Assembly: GCF_028583725.1 (NCBI RefSeq)
Contig: NZ_CP110680.1
Coordinates: 3,348,001-3,412,000, forward strand
Origin: Cellulomonas fimi
Lineage (GTDB): Bacteria; Actinomycetota; Actinomycetes; Actinomycetales; Cellulomonadaceae
DNA: 64,000 nucleotides
Direction of reading: 5' to 3'
Below, one piece after another: positions 25,934 through 35,739 of this stretch. The notes under the pieces were generated by a model. The model ran no database searches and was not told the origin of the DNA. It saw nothing but the letters and a program-made list of their open reading frames with translations. Position 1 is the first letter of the stretch. Each line of letters begins with the position of its first letter. Position numbers and translations under genes: made by a program.

Positions 25934-27658
25934 GTGACGACGACGCCCACCCCCAGCGGTGCCCGCCAGCCCACCCCGATCGACGCGGTCGCCGAGGCCC
26001 ACGTCGCGGCCTCCGCCGCCCTGCACCCGATCGCCGCGACGGCGATCGGCCTGCCCGGTCACGAGCACGAGATGACCGACTTCTCGCCCGCGGGCCACGA
26101 CGCCCGCGCGGACCAGACGCGCTCGACGCTCACGGCCCTCGACGGCCTCGCACCCGTCGACGCGGTCGACGAGCTGACGCTCGCCGCGATGCGCGAGCGG
26201 CTCGGCCTCGAGCTCGAGCTGCACGACGCGGGCGAGCCGCTGCGCGACCTCAACAACATCGCGTCGCCCGTGCAGGAGCTGCGGGACGTCTTCGACATCA
26301 TGGCGACCGGCTCGATCGAGGACTGGGAGAACGTCGCCGCCCGCCTCAACGCCCTCCCGGGTGCGGTCGACGGGTACGTCGAGTCGCTGCGCCTCGCCGC
26401 GTCGCGCGGTGACGTCGCGGCGGTCCGCCAGGTCGAGGAGGCCGCCCGGCAGGCGGCCGAGCTCGCCGACCCGGCGTCGTCGTTCTTCACGGCGTTCGTG
26501 ACGGGCGCGGACGTCGACGCGGCCCTCGACGAGTCGGCCGCGTGCGCGCTGGTCCGCGGCGAGCTCGAGCGCGGCGCGGTCGCGGCCCGGGAGGCGTACG
26601 GCACGCTCGCGACGTTCCTGCGCGACGAGCTCGCCCCGCAGGCCCCGCAGCAGGACGCGGTCGGCCGCGACCGGTACGCGCTGTTCTCCCGCGCGTTCCT
26701 CGGCGCGACCGTCGACCTCGACGAGACCTACGCGTGGGGTCTCGAGGAGCTCGCGCGGGTCGTCGCGGAGCAGGAGGAGGTCGCCGCGCAGATCGCCGGG
26801 CCGGGCGCGACCGTCGAGCAGGCCGTCGCCGCGCTCGACGCCGACCCCGCACGGCAGCTGCACGGCACCGAGGCGCTGCGCGCGTGGATGCAGGAGACGT
26901 CGGACGCCGCGATCGACGCGCTCGACGGCGTGCACTTCGCGATCCCGGAGGCGCTCCGGACCCTGGAGTGCCGGATCGCCCCCACGCAGACCGGCGGCAT
27001 CTACTACACGGGCCCGAGCGACGACTTCACACGCCCCGGCCGCATGTGGTGGTCGGTGCCCGCCGACGTGACGACGTTCAGCACGTGGCGCGAGAAGACG
27101 ACCGTCTACCACGAGGGCGTCCCCGGCCACCACCTGCAGATCGGCCAGGCCGTGCACGCGCGCGACACGCTCAACCGGTGGCGCCGCCTCGCGTGCTGGA
27201 CGTCGGGCTTCGGCGAGGGCTGGGCGCTGTACGCCGAGCGCCTCATGGCCGACCTGGGCTTCCTCGACGACCCGGGCGACCGGCTGGGCATGCTCGACAG
27301 CCAGCGCCTGCGCGCCGCACGCGTCGTGTTCGACATCGGCGTGCACCTCGGCCTGCCCGCGCCCGCGCAGTGGGGCGGCGGCACGTGGGACGCCGACAAG
27401 GGCTGGGACTTCCTGCGCGCCAACGTCAACATGCCCGAGTCGTTCGTGCGGTTCGAGTGGACCCGCTACCTCGGCTGGCCGGGCCAGGCGCCGTCCTACA
27501 AGATCGGCCAGCGCCTGTGGGAGCAGACCCGCGACGAGGCGGCCGGCGCGGCGCGCACGCGCGGCGACGCGTTCGACCTGCGCACGTTCCACGCGACGGC
27601 CCTCGAGCAGGGCGCCCTCCCGCTCGACGTGCTCAAGCGGGTGTTCGCGACGTCCTGA
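25934..27658 (+). CDS. DUF885 family metallopeptidase
   Basis: Probable cytosolic zinc peptidase of 574 residues; no signal peptide. GTG at 25934 is 8 bases after TAGGGT (25921-25926), leaderless. The metal site HEGVPGHH lies near residues 393-400, followed by the family segment SGFGEGWALYAERL, whose Glu is the likely third ligand. The length agrees with the DUF885 family, related to M32 carboxypeptidases and some dipeptidases. The natural substrate is unknown. It follows the carboxylase epsilon gene by 37 bp but has its own promoter; a strong hairpin ends the unit. Confidence 0.92.
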   Translation: MTTTPTPSGARQPTPIDAVAEAHVAASAALHPIAATAIGLPGHEHEMTDFSPAGHDARADQTRSTLTALDGLAPVDAVDELTLAAMRERLGLELELHDAGEPLRDLNNIASPVQELRDVFDIMATGSIEDWENVAARLNALPGAVDGYVESLRLAASRGDVAAVRQVEEAARQAAELADPASSFFTAFVTGADVDAALDESAACALVRGELERGAVAAREAYGTLATFLRDELAPQAPQQDAVGRDRYALFSRAFLGATVDLDETYAWGLEELARVVAEQEEVAAQIAGPGATVEQAVAALDADPARQLHGTEALRAWMQETSDAAIDALDGVHFAIPEALRTLECRIAPTQTGGIYYTGPSDDFTRPGRMWWSVPADVTTFSTWREKTTVYHEGVPGHHLQIGQAVHARDTLNRWRRLACWTSGFGEGWALYAERLMADLGFLDDPGDRLGMLDSQRLRAARVVFDIGVHLGLPAPAQWGGGTWDADKGWDFLRANVNMPESFVRFEWTRYLGWPGQAPSYKIGQRLWEQTRDEAAGAARTRGDAFDLRTFHATALEQGALPLDVLKRVFATS

Positions 27659-27675
27659 GCGGTCCGCGCACGACG

Positions 27676-27707
27676 CGAGGGGCGGCACCTCCCGGTGCCG
27701 CCCCTCG
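27676..27707. terminator. Bidirectional hairpin terminator
   Basis: Perfect 14-bp arms 27676-27689 and 27694-27707 with a TCCC loop, between the convergent genes ending at 27658 and 27733. Confidence 0.8.
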
Positions 27708-27732
27708 GCGCGTCAGGTGCGGGAGCGGCCCG

Positions 27733-28428
27733 TCAGAACAGCGACCAGCCGTAGCCGAAGAAGACGAGCGCGGCGAGCACGACGAGCACGGCGATCGTCA
27801 CGAACCAGTCGTTGCCGGCCGCGACGAACCGGCGGGCGCCGGGGCCGAACCTCCCCGGCAGCCGCAGGTGGCCGTCCCTGATGTTGATGCGCGTCAGGCC
27901 CGCCCACACCAGCGTGGTCGTCACGGTGATGAGCAGGCACCACGGGCACAGCGCCTTGATGTCGGTGTACGCCTCGTAGAACAGCCACCACGCGAACACC
28001 AGGCCCGCGGTGTAGACGACCTCCGCGGCGAGCATGAACCAGCGCGGGAAGAGCACCCCGCCGATCATCGCGACGGCCATCGTGAGCACGACGGCCTCGG
28101 CCGCGATGCCGAGGAACGCGTTCGGGAAGCCGAACAGCGACGCCTGCCAGCTCTTCGCGACCGTCGCGCAGTTGATGACGCTGTTGATGCTGCAGCCCAG
28201 CTTGGCGTCCGCGTCGCCCGCGAGGACGACGGCCTCGATCGACAGCACGAACGACGTGTAGAGGCCGATCGCACCGGACACGGCCATCTCGATCGCGGTG
28301 CGCCGCCGCCACGCCGCCGGGGCGGGCTCCAGCAGGTCCGGGTCGTCGTCGACGAGCTCGTCGGCCCAGTCCTCGTCGTGCTCGTCCACCGCCGCGTCGG
28401 GTGCGGCCGCGCTGGTCGCGTCGTTCAC
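27733..28428 (-). CDS. Vitamin K epoxide reductase (VKOR) family membrane protein
   Basis: Quinone-linked thiol oxidoreductase of 231 residues that reoxidises a disulfide-forming partner in the cell envelope. GTG at 28428 has GAGGAGG 6 bases upstream. N-terminal acidic tail about 1-50, then about 4-5 helices. Key cysteines: loop pair in LGCSINSVINCATV and the active-site CPWC near residue 165, both complete; the conserved Ser/Thr-containing FGFPNAFLG follows the loop pair. No fused thioredoxin domain is present, so a separate DsbA-like protein is expected elsewhere. Terminated by the shared hairpin. Confidence 0.93.
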   Translation of the reverse strand: MNDATSAAAPDAAVDEHDEDWADELVDDDPDLLEPAPAAWRRRTAIEMAVSGAIGLYTSFVLSIEAVVLAGDADAKLGCSINSVINCATVAKSWQASLFGFPNAFLGIAAEAVVLTMAVAMIGGVLFPRWFMLAAEVVYTAGLVFAWWLFYEAYTDIKALCPWCLLITVTTTLVWAGLTRINIRDGHLRLPGRFGPGARRFVAAGNDWFVTIAVLVVLAALVFFGYGWSLF

Positions 28429-28604
28429 CGGGCCTCCTCGGGTGTCGGTGCAAGCGCTCCGCCGCACCAGCTCGGCCCCATTGTGCCCGTCGGACCTGTG
28501 CGATCGGCCCGACCTCGGTCCCGACCTGCACGGGGTCGTCCGCGGCCCACGACGGCTCGGCGCCCGCGGGCCCGGCGCGGCCCGACGAACTAGGCTCGCG
28601 CGAC

Positions 28605-29282
28605 GTGACCCGCCTGCTGCTCGCCTCCGCCTCGCCCGCCCGCCGCGCCACGCTGCAGTCCGCGGGGATCGACCCGCTGGTCGTGGTGTCGACCGTCGAC
28701 GAGCCCGCGGTGCTGGCCGCCGCCGCGGAGCGGTTCGGGACGCTCGACCCGGCCGACGCCGTGCTCGTGCTGGCGCAGGCGAAGGTCGAGGACGTCGCCC
28801 GCGCGGTCGCCGCGGGGACGCCCGCCGAGCTCGCGGACGCCGACGACCTGGTGCTGCTCGGCTGCGACTCGATGCTCGAGATCGACGGCGAGGTGCTGGG
28901 CAAGCCGGACGACGCCGACGACGCCGTCCGCCGGTGGCGCGCGATGCGCGGCCGGACCGGTGTGCTGCACACCGGGCACTGGCTGGTCGACGAGCGCGCG
29001 ACGCCCGACGAGGGCGGCGAGGGCACGCGCGGCACGCTCGGCGCGACGTCGTCGACGGTCGTGCACTTCGCGGACCTGTCCGACGACGAGGTCGCCGCGT
29101 ACGTCGCGACGGGCGAGCCCCTGGCCGTCGCCGGGGCGTTCACGGTCGACGGCCTGGGCGGGCCGTTCGTCGACCGCATCGAGGGCGACCACCACGGCGT
29201 CGTCGGGGTGTCGCTGCCGCTGCTGCGCGGGCTGCTCGGGGAGATCGGCGTGACCGTCCCGAGCCTGTGGCGGACGGCCTGA
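28605..29282 (+). CDS. maf: Maf-family nucleoside triphosphate pyrophosphatase
   Basis: Cytosolic house-cleaning enzyme of 225 residues that hydrolyses non-canonical or TTP/UTP-type nucleotides to monophosphates. GTG at 28605 is 9 bases after TAGGCT (28591-28596). N-terminal [19 protein letters not shown] is the phosphate loop; [18 protein letters not shown] carries the catalytic Asp and the metal site; the late [31 protein letters not shown] is the family C-motif. The acc-maf-acc order also occurs in M. tuberculosis (Rv3280-Rv3285). Confidence 0.94.
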   Translation: MTRLLLASASPARRATLQSAGIDPLVVVSTVDEPAVLAAAAERFGTLDPADAVLVLAQAKVEDVARAVAAGTPAELADADDLVLLGCDSMLEIDGEVLGKPDDADDAVRRWRAMRGRTGVLHTGHWLVDERATPDEGGEGTRGTLGATSSTVVHFADLSDDEVAAYVATGEPLAVAGAFTVDGLGGPFVDRIEGDHHGVVGVSLPLLRGLLGEIGVTVPSLWRTA

Positions 29283-29340
29283 CCGACCTCCCGCGCGGGG
29301 CGCTCGGGTTGTGCCCACCGGACAACGCACACCGGGCACG

Positions 29341-29363
29341 GAGGACGACGGGCGCCCGTCCTC
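29341..29363. other. Inverted repeat upstream of the biotin carboxylase gene
   Basis: Outer arms GAGGACG (29341-29347) and CGTCCTC (29357-29363); alternatively a perfect 14-bp palindrome at 29347-29360. It lies 59 bases after maf and about 100 bases before the next -10 box, so it may be the maf terminator or an operator. Confidence 0.35.
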
Positions 29364-29472
29364 GTCGAATCCCTACAAAAGCGCTCCCCACCCGGTTGGG
29401 CGGTTCCCCAATCTTGGACGACCGACCCCGACGGAGCCGTGGGCCGCCCGGTCCCGCACGTTACGGTGGACC

Positions 29473-31284
29473 GTGCCCGTGATCTCCAAGGTCCTCATCG
29501 CCAACCGCGGTGAGATCGCCGTCCGCATCGCCCGCGCCTGCCGTGACGCCCGGATCGGCTCCGTCGCCGTCTACTCCGACCCCGACCGTGAGGCCCTGCA
29601 CGTCCGCGTCGCCGACGAGGCGTTCGCGCTGAACGGCGCCCGTGCCGCCGAGACGTACCTCGTCGTCGACAAGCTGCTCGACGTCGCGCGCCGGTCCGGC
29701 GCCGACGCCGTGCACCCCGGCTACGGGTTCCTCTCCGAGAACGCCGAGTTCGCACAGGCCGTCATCGACGCCGGTCTCACGTGGATCGGTCCCCCGCCGG
29801 CCGCGATCGACGCGCTCGGCGACAAGGTCAGCGCGCGCCACATCGCGCAGCGCGCCGGTGCGCCGCTCGTCGCCGGCACGCCCGACCCGGTGTCGGGCGT
29901 CGACGAGATCCACGCGTTCGTCGCCGAGCACGGCCTGCCCGTCGCGATCAAGGCGGCGTTCGGCGGCGGGGGCCGCGGCCTCAAGGTCGTGCGGTCCGCG
30001 GACGAGATCGACGAGCTGTACGAGTCGGCGGTCCGCGAGGCCGTCGCCGCGTTCGGGCGGGGCGAGTGCTTCGTCGAGCGGTACCTGGACAAGCCGCGGC
30101 ACGTCGAGACGCAGTGCCTCGCCGACCAGCACGGCACCGTCGTCGTGGTGTCGACGCGCGACTGCTCGCTGCAGCGCCGCCACCAGAAGCTCGTCGAGGA
30201 GGCCCCCGCGCCGTTCCTCACCGACGCGCAGCGCGCGCAGCTCGTCGAGTCCAGCCAGGCGATCCTGCGCGAGGCCGGCTACGTCGGCGCCGGCACGTGC
30301 GAGTTCCTGGTCGGCGCCGACGGCACGGTGTCGTTCCTCGAGGTCAACACACGCCTGCAGGTCGAGCACCCGGTCACCGAGGAGATCAGCGGCATCGACC
30401 TCGTGCGCGAGCAGCTGCGGATCGCGCAGGGCGAGCCGCTCGGCTACGACCACGTCGAGACGCGCGGCCACTCGATCGAGTTCCGCATCAACGGCGAGGA
30501 CCCCGCGCGTGGCTTCCTGCCCGCCCCCGGCCGCATCTCGACGCTCCGCTTCCCCGCCGGCCCGGGCGTGCGCGTCGACTCGGGCGTGGTCGAGGGCGAC
30601 AGCGTCTCGGGCCTGTACGACTCGATGATCGCGAAGCTCGTCGTCACCGGTGCCGACCGCCCGCAGGCGATCGAGCGCGCACGCCGCGCGCTGGCCGAGC
30701 TCGACGTCGTCGGCATCCCGACGGTCGTCCCCTTCCACCGCGCCGTGCTCGACGCCCCGGAGTTCGCCCCCGCGGACCCGGCCGAGCCGTTCACGGTGCA
30801 CACGCGCTGGATCGAGACCGAGTTCGCCGACCGCCTGACGACGCTCGGCGCCGCACCGGCCGCCCCCGCCGAGGAGGACGAGGAGGCGCCCGCGCTGGAG
30901 CGCGTCGTCGTCGAGGTCGGGGGCAAGCGGCTCGAGGTCGTCCTGCCCGCCGCGCTGGCGCTCGGTCGTGGGCCGGGTGCCGCCCGACCCGGCGGGCGGA
31001 ACGGGGCCGCAGGCCCGTCGGGTCCTCGTCGGCCCGTGCGACGCGCCGCCGCGAAGGCCGGCGGCAACGGCACGACGCTCGCGTCGCCCATGCAGGGCAC
31101 CATCGTCAAGGTCGCGGTCGCCGAGGGCGCGACGGTCGCCGAGGGCGACCTCGTCGTCGTCCTGGAGGCGATGAAGATGGAGCAGCCGCTCGTCGCGCAC
31201 CGCGCGGGCACGGTGACCGGACTGTCCGCCGGCGTCGGCTCGAGCGTGAGCGCGGGGACGGCCATCTGCGAGATCGTCGGCTGA
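29473..31284 (+). CDS. accA: Acyl-CoA carboxylase alpha subunit (biotin carboxylase plus biotin carrier)
   Basis: Carboxylates its own biotin using ATP and bicarbonate; partner of the beta and epsilon subunits above. 603 residues. The first of two close GTGs, 29473, lies 6 bases after TACGGT (29462-29467). Biotin carboxylase about 1-445: [17 protein letters not shown] start, Gly-rich ATP loop [13 protein letters not shown], metal/ATP segment [17 protein letters not shown], and [22 protein letters not shown] with the catalytic Glu and Arg. Pro/Gly/Arg-rich linker about 490-530. Biotinyl domain at the end with K568 in EAMKMEQP. Named AccA3-like by actinobacterial usage. Confidence 0.96.
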   Translation: MPVISKVLIANRGEIAVRIARACRDARIGSVAVYSDPDREALHVRVADEAFALNGARAAETYLVVDKLLDVARRSGADAVHPGYGFLSENAEFAQAVIDAGLTWIGPPPAAIDALGDKVSARHIAQRAGAPLVAGTPDPVSGVDEIHAFVAEHGLPVAIKAAFGGGGRGLKVVRSADEIDELYESAVREAVAAFGRGECFVERYLDKPRHVETQCLADQHGTVVVVSTRDCSLQRRHQKLVEEAPAPFLTDAQRAQLVESSQAILREAGYVGAGTCEFLVGADGTVSFLEVNTRLQVEHPVTEEISGIDLVREQLRIAQGEPLGYDHVETRGHSIEFRINGEDPARGFLPAPGRISTLRFPAGPGVRVDSGVVEGDSVSGLYDSMIAKLVVTGADRPQAIERARRALAELDVVGIPTVVPFHRAVLDAPEFAPADPAEPFTVHTRWIETEFADRLTTLGAAPAAPAEEDEEAPALERVVVEVGGKRLEVVLPAALALGRGPGAARPGGRNGAAGPSGPRRPVRRAAAKAGGNGTTLASPMQGTIVKVAVAEGATVAEGDLVVVLEAMKMEQPLVAHRAGTVTGLSAGVGSSVSAGTAICEIVG

Positions 31285-31287
31285 CGC

Positions 31288-31938
31288 GTGGCGGACGCGG
31301 GACCGGTGGGGGCGTCGGACTCGCGCGCGTCCGAGGAGGCGACCGGCGACGCCCCGGGCCTGCCGTCCCCCGCGTCCGCGCCGGACGGGAGTCCACCGGC
31401 CGGGATCCCCGCGGACGCCCGGCACCACCGCACGGCCGGGGACGGCTGGGTCGCGTGCGCGTGCGGCCGCAGCCACTGGGGCAGGCTCGGCGCCGCGGGC
31501 CTGCTGCTCGTGCGGCGCGACCCGTCCGGTGCGCCCGACGCCGTCGTGCTGCAGCACCGCGCCCCGTGGAGCGACCAGGGCGGCACCTGGGGTCTGCCGG
31601 GCGGTGCGCTCGCACCCGACGAGGACGCCGTAACCGGCGCGCTGCGTGAGGCCGCCGAGGAGGCGGGCATCGACCCGGCGCACGTGCGTGTGACGGGCAC
31701 GTCGGTCCTCCGCCACCCGGACTGGTCCTACACGACCGTGCTCGCCGACGCGGCAGGTCCAGTCGAGCCGGCGGCCACGGACGCCGAGAGCGTCGAGGTC
31801 CGCTGGGTGCCCATGGACGAGGTCGCCGGGCTCCCGCTGCTCGCCGCGTTCGGCGACGCGTGGCCGGACCTGCGACGACGGCTGGAGGCACCCGATGCGG
31901 CGGCCACCCCGGGGACGGGCCACGCCCCGACCGCGTGA
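31288..31938 (+). CDS. NUDIX hydrolase
   Basis: Hydrolase of 216 residues starting with GTG 3 bases after the carboxylase stop, so probably cotranscribed. A long disordered leader of about 50 residues (Ala/Pro/Asp-rich) is followed by a short Cys/His-containing segment VACACGRSHWG and a complete Nudix box GALAPDEDAVTGALREAAEEAGI, in which the metal-binding Glu residues REAAEE are intact. The WGLPGGAL before it is usual. The VACACGRSHWG element recalls the small zinc-like patch in some actinobacterial Nudix proteins. Substrate unknown (nucleoside diphosphate derivative). Confidence 0.9.
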   Translation: MADAGPVGASDSRASEEATGDAPGLPSPASAPDGSPPAGIPADARHHRTAGDGWVACACGRSHWGRLGAAGLLLVRRDPSGAPDAVVLQHRAPWSDQGGTWGLPGGALAPDEDAVTGALREAAEEAGIDPAHVRVTGTSVLRHPDWSYTTVLADAAGPVEPAATDAESVEVRWVPMDEVAGLPLLAAFGDAWPDLRRRLEAPDAAATPGTGHAPTA

Positions 31939-31993
31939 GCGGCGTCACAGCACGCGTCGCGGACAGACGTCGCGCGGGCGATTCGGACGGGAG

Positions 31994-32029
31994 TATCGTC
32001 GCGCCCCGGTGAGGTAAGCCTCGCCTCAC
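31994..32029 (+). promoter_or_regulatory. efeU promoter with DtxR/IdeR-type iron box
   Basis: A -10 box TATCGT (31994-31999) is followed at once by a 19-bp palindromic element, 32010-32028, flanked to give GTGAGG...CCTCAC arms (32009-32029). It agrees at 14 of 19 positions with the DtxR/IdeR consensus (TTAGGTTAG-C-CTAACCTAA type). Placement over the transcription start fits iron-dependent repression of the efe operon. Confidence 0.75.
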
Positions 32030-32051
32030 TGTCCCCCTCCCGGGAAGCGTC

Positions 32052-32933
32052 ATGGTCGCGAACTTTCTGATCGGCCTGCGCGAGGGCCTCGAGGCCGCCC
32101 TCGTCGTCAGCATCCTCGTCGCGTACCTCGTCCGCACCGACCGGCGGCACCTGCTGCCCGCGCTGTGGACCGGGGTCGGGGTGGCCGCCGCCGTGTCGCT
32201 CGGGTTCGGCGCGCTGCTCACGTTCGGCCCGTCGGGGCTGTCGTTCGAGGCGCAGGAGGCGATCGGCGGCACGCTGTCGATCGTCGCCGTCGGGCTCATC
32301 ACCTGGATGATCTTCTGGATGGCGCGCACCGCGCGGCACCTCAAGGCCGACCTGCAGCACAAGCTCGACGACGCCGTCGCCGCCGGGAAGCGCGCGGTCG
32401 TCGTCATGGCCCTGCTCGCCGTCGGCCGCGAAGGGCTCGAGACCGCGCTGTTCCTCTGGGCCGGCGCCCAGGCCACGAGCGGCGCCGACGGCGACGTCAC
32501 GCCCCTGCTCGGGGCGGCGCTCGGTCTCGCGAGCGCCGCGCTGATCGGCTGGCTGCTGTACCGCGGCGCCGTCCGCGTCGACCTGCGCCGCTTCTTCGCG
32601 TGGACGGGCGCGTTCCTCGTCCTCGTCGCCGCCGGCGTCCTGTCGTACGGGGTCCACGACCTGCAGGAGGCCGGCATCCTGCCCGGCCTGCACGACCTCG
32701 CGTTCGACGTCTCCGCGACGATCCCGCCGACGAGCTGGTACGGCACGCTCCTCAAGGGCGTCCTCAACTTCTCCCCCGCGACCACCAAGGTCGAGGCCGT
32801 CGCGTGGGTCGCGTTCGTCGTCCCGACGATGTGGTTCTTCGTCCGCACGACGTGGGGCGGCCCGTCCCGACCGGCCCCGTCCGCTCCCGCCTCGCCCACG
32901 CCCGCAGCCGTCGCGTCGCCCGCGGCGGGCTGA
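32052..32933 (+). CDS. efeU: Ferrous/ferric iron permease EfeU (FTR1 family)
   Basis: Seven-helix iron channel of 293 residues in the cytoplasmic membrane. ATG at 32052 has GGGAA upstream. Two REGLE iron-binding motifs: LREGLEAALVV in helix 1 and VGREGLETALFLW in helix 4, both complete. The C-terminus is a short Pro/Ala/Ser tail. First gene of the efeUOB operon and preceded by a DtxR/IdeR-like box, so expected to be induced when iron is scarce. Confidence 0.96.
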   Translation: MVANFLIGLREGLEAALVVSILVAYLVRTDRRHLLPALWTGVGVAAAVSLGFGALLTFGPSGLSFEAQEAIGGTLSIVAVGLITWMIFWMARTARHLKADLQHKLDDAVAAGKRAVVVMALLAVGREGLETALFLWAGAQATSGADGDVTPLLGAALGLASAALIGWLLYRGAVRVDLRRFFAWTGAFLVLVAAGVLSYGVHDLQEAGILPGLHDLAFDVSATIPPTSWYGTLLKGVLNFSPATTKVEAVAWVAFVVPTMWFFVRTTWGGPSRPAPSAPASPTPAAVASPAAG

Positions 32934-32995
32934 CGCCCCCGCGCACCGCCCTCTCCCGGTCCGCCCCCGCGGACCCCACCTGCTCGAGGAGCCCG

Positions 32996-34195
32996 ATGTC
33001 CCACCGGCCCACCGCCGCGCTCACCCTCGCCGCGGCGCTCGTGCTGCCGCTCGCCGCCGCGTGCGTCCCGAACGACGCCCCGGCCGACGACGCCCCCGCC
33101 GCCGGCGCGATCACCGTCTCGTCGACCGCCGACGCGTGCGACGTGTCGACGACCGAGGCGCCGTCCGGGACGCTGACGTTCACCGTCACGAACGACGGCC
33201 AGGACGTCACGGAGTTCTACCTGCTCGGCGAGGACGGCCTGCGCGTCGTGTCCGAGGTCGAGAACATCGGCCCGGGTCTCAGCCGCGACCTCGTCGTGCA
33301 GGCCCGCCCGGGCACGTACTGGACCGCGTGCAAGCCGGGGATGGTCGGCGACGGGATCCGCGCCGAGTTCACCGTCACCGACTCCGGCGCCGACGCCGGT
33401 CCGACCGGGGACACCGCCGAGCAGCTCGCCGCGGCGGAGGCGTCGTACGTCGCCTACGTCAAGGACCAGGTCGGCGCGCTCGTCGCCGGCACGCAGGAGT
33501 TCGCGGACGCGTACGCGGCGGGCGACGACGCGACCGCGCGCGACCTGTACGCCGCGACGCGCGTGCACTGGGAGCGCGTCGAGCCCGTCGCCGAGTCGTT
33601 CGGCGACCTCGACCCGCTGCTCGACCTGCGCGAGGCCGACCTCGAGGACGGCGCGACGTGGACCGGCTGGCACCTCGTCGAGAAGGACCTGTGGCAGCCC
33701 GCGCCCGAGGCCAACGGCGGCGTCGCCTACACGCCGCTCACGCCCGAGCAGCGCCGGGCGGCGGCCGACGACCTCGTCGCGAACACCGCGCGGCTCCAGG
33801 AGCAGGTCACCGACCCGGCGTTCACGTTCGAGGCGTTCCAGATCGCCAACGGCGCGAAGGAGCTGCTCGACGAGGTCGCGACCGGCAAGGTCACCGGCGA
33901 GGAGGAGATCTGGTCGCACACCGACCTGTGGGACTTCCAGGCGAACGTCGACGGCGCGCGCGTCGCGTACGAGGTGCTGTCCGACGTCGTGCAGGAACGG
34001 GACGCCGACCTGGCCGGCGCGCTCGACGAGCGGTTCGCCGAGCTCCAGGCCCTGCTGACCGCCCAGGGCAGCGTCGAGACCGGCTTCACGTCGTACGACG
34101 ACCTCACCGAGGACCAGGTCAAGGCCCTCGCCGCCGCGGTCGACGCGCTGTCCGAGCCGCTGTCGCGCCTCACCACGACCGTCACGGGCGCCTGA
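32996..34195 (+). CDS. efeO: EfeO iron-binding lipoprotein (cupredoxin plus M75 domain)
   Basis: Exported protein of 399 residues that is thought to capture iron and hand it to EfeU. ATG at 32996 with GAGGAG upstream; lipobox LAAAC with Cys near residue 23, so it is lipid-anchored. N-terminal cupredoxin-like domain about 38-130 contains TACKPGMVGDG. C-terminal peptidase-M75/imelysin-like helical domain has the metal motif HWERVEPVAESFGDLDP (HxxxE type) and later WTGWHLVEKDLW. No peptidase activity is known for this family. Confidence 0.95.
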   Translation: MSHRPTAALTLAAALVLPLAAACVPNDAPADDAPAAGAITVSSTADACDVSTTEAPSGTLTFTVTNDGQDVTEFYLLGEDGLRVVSEVENIGPGLSRDLVVQARPGTYWTACKPGMVGDGIRAEFTVTDSGADAGPTGDTAEQLAAAEASYVAYVKDQVGALVAGTQEFADAYAAGDDATARDLYAATRVHWERVEPVAESFGDLDPLLDLREADLEDGATWTGWHLVEKDLWQPAPEANGGVAYTPLTPEQRRAAADDLVANTARLQEQVTDPAFTFEAFQIANGAKELLDEVATGKVTGEEEIWSHTDLWDFQANVDGARVAYEVLSDVVQERDADLAGALDERFAELQALLTAQGSVETGFTSYDDLTEDQVKALAAAVDALSEPLSRLTTTVTGA

Positions 34196-34202
34196 CGCCG
34201 CC

Positions 34203-35609
34203 ATGACCGACGTCGACTCCCCCGCCACCCCGGACGACGCCCCGGCGCCGGCCGCCGGGCTGTCCCGGCGCGCCCTGCTCGGCCTCGGCGGGGGCGTCGC
34301 CGCGGTCGCGGCGGCGGCGGGCTTCGGCGCCGCGCGCGCGACGACGGCCGCTGCCACCGCGCCGACCGCGAGCGCCGCGCCCGGGACCTTCCCGTTCACG
34401 GGCGCGCGTCAGGCGGGGATCACGACGCCCGCGCAGGACCGGCTGTACCTCGCGGCCTTCGACGTCACGACGGACTCGCGCGACGAGCTCGTCGCGCTGC
34501 TGCGCCGCTGGACGACGATCGCGGCCCGGCTCACGCAGGGCCTGTCGGCCGGACCCTTCGGCCCCGCGTCCGGCCCGTACGACGCACCGCCGGACGACAC
34601 CGGCGAGGCCGCGGACCTGCCGCCCGCCGGGCTGACGCTCACGTTCGGCTTCGGCCGGTCGCTGTTCGTCGGGACCCCCGCGCCCGACGGCACACCCGGC
34701 ACCGACCGGTTCGGCCTGGCCGGCCGGCTCCCCGGCGGCCTCGTCGAGCTGCCGCACTTCCCCGCCGACGCGCTCGACCCGGCTCGCAGCGACGGCGACC
34801 TCGTGGTGCAGGCCTGCGCCGACGACCCGCAGGTCGCGGTCCACGCGATCCGCAACCTGTCGCGCGCGGCGTTCGGCGCCGCCGCGATCCGGTGGACGCA
34901 GCTCGGGTACGGCCGCACGTCGTCGACGAGCACCGCGCAGCGCACGCCGCGCAACCTGTTCGGCTTCAAGGACGGCACCGCGAACGTCAAGGCGGAGGAG
35001 CACGACGCGCTCGACGCGCACGTCTGGGTGCCCGGGTCGGCCGCGCAGGAGGACGCGGGCGACGGCGTCGACTCCGCGTGGCTGACGGGCGGCACGTACC
35101 TCGTCGCGCGCCGCATCCGCATGGTCATCGAGACGTGGGACCGCACGTCGCTGCGCGAGCAGGAGACGCTGGTCGGCCGCACCAAGGGCGAGGGCGCGCC
35201 GCTGTCGGGCGGCACCGAGTTCACCGAGCCCGACTTCGCGGCGACGGGCCGGGGCGACGCACCGCTCATCGCGACGCACAGCCACGTCCGACTCGCGCAC
35301 CCCGACCAGAACGACGGCGTGCGCATGCTGCGCCGCGGCTACAACTTCACCGACGGCAACGACGCGCTCGGCCGCCTCGACGCCGGGCTCTTCTTCCTCG
35401 CGTTCGTCCGGGACCCGCGCACGCACTACGTGCCCATGCAGAACCGGCTGTCCGCGCAGGACGGGCTCATGGAGTACCTGCAGCACACCGGGTCCGGCCT
35501 CTTCGCCGTCCCGCCCGGCGTCCCCGACGGGTCGCTCGTGCTCGGGCCCGACGGCACCCCCGTGACGACGGACGACAGCCCGTTCGTCGGCTCCGCGCTC
35601 TTCGCCTGA
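34203..35609 (+). CDS. efeB: EfeB deferrochelatase / DyP-type peroxidase, Tat-exported
   Basis: Haem peroxidase of 468 residues exported folded: twin-arginine motif LSRRALLGL near residue 20 then a hydrophobic Ala/Gly stretch. DyP marks are FGFKDGTANV (distal Asp of GxxDG), the later haem-ligand region with IATHSHVRLAHP, and RRGYNFTDG with the distal Arg region. Third gene of efeUOB, 7 bp after efeO. EfeB oxidises Fe(II) or removes iron from haem in other bacteria; both are reported. The frame stays intact to residue 468, normal length. Confidence 0.95.
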   Translation: MTDVDSPATPDDAPAPAAGLSRRALLGLGGGVAAVAAAAGFGAARATTAAATAPTASAAPGTFPFTGARQAGITTPAQDRLYLAAFDVTTDSRDELVALLRRWTTIAARLTQGLSAGPFGPASGPYDAPPDDTGEAADLPPAGLTLTFGFGRSLFVGTPAPDGTPGTDRFGLAGRLPGGLVELPHFPADALDPARSDGDLVVQACADDPQVAVHAIRNLSRAAFGAAAIRWTQLGYGRTSSTSTAQRTPRNLFGFKDGTANVKAEEHDALDAHVWVPGSAAQEDAGDGVDSAWLTGGTYLVARRIRMVIETWDRTSLREQETLVGRTKGEGAPLSGGTEFTEPDFAATGRGDAPLIATHSHVRLAHPDQNDGVRMLRRGYNFTDGNDALGRLDAGLFFLAFVRDPRTHYVPMQNRLSAQDGLMEYLQHTGSGLFAVPPGVPDGSLVLGPDGTPVTTDDSPFVGSALFA

Positions 35610-35739
35610 CGACCGCCCGCGACCCGGCGGGCCGCGCGACCGGGCGACGTCGCCGGCGCCGGGCACGGCGGGCCGCGGTGCACGCCGTCACACGCCCGGT
35701 CGGCAGCCCCGGACGTCGCGGGGCGGTACCGTGCGGCGC

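Noticed and set aside
29377..29390. AGCGCTCC-type sequence resembling the CelR site of cellulolytic actinobacteria
   Set aside because: Only one half matches and it lies upstream of a carboxylase gene, where cellulose control is not expected.
31106..34399. 1,097-codon minus-strand open frame opposite efeU and efeO
   Set aside because: Antisense shadow; the efe proteins show full family motifs.
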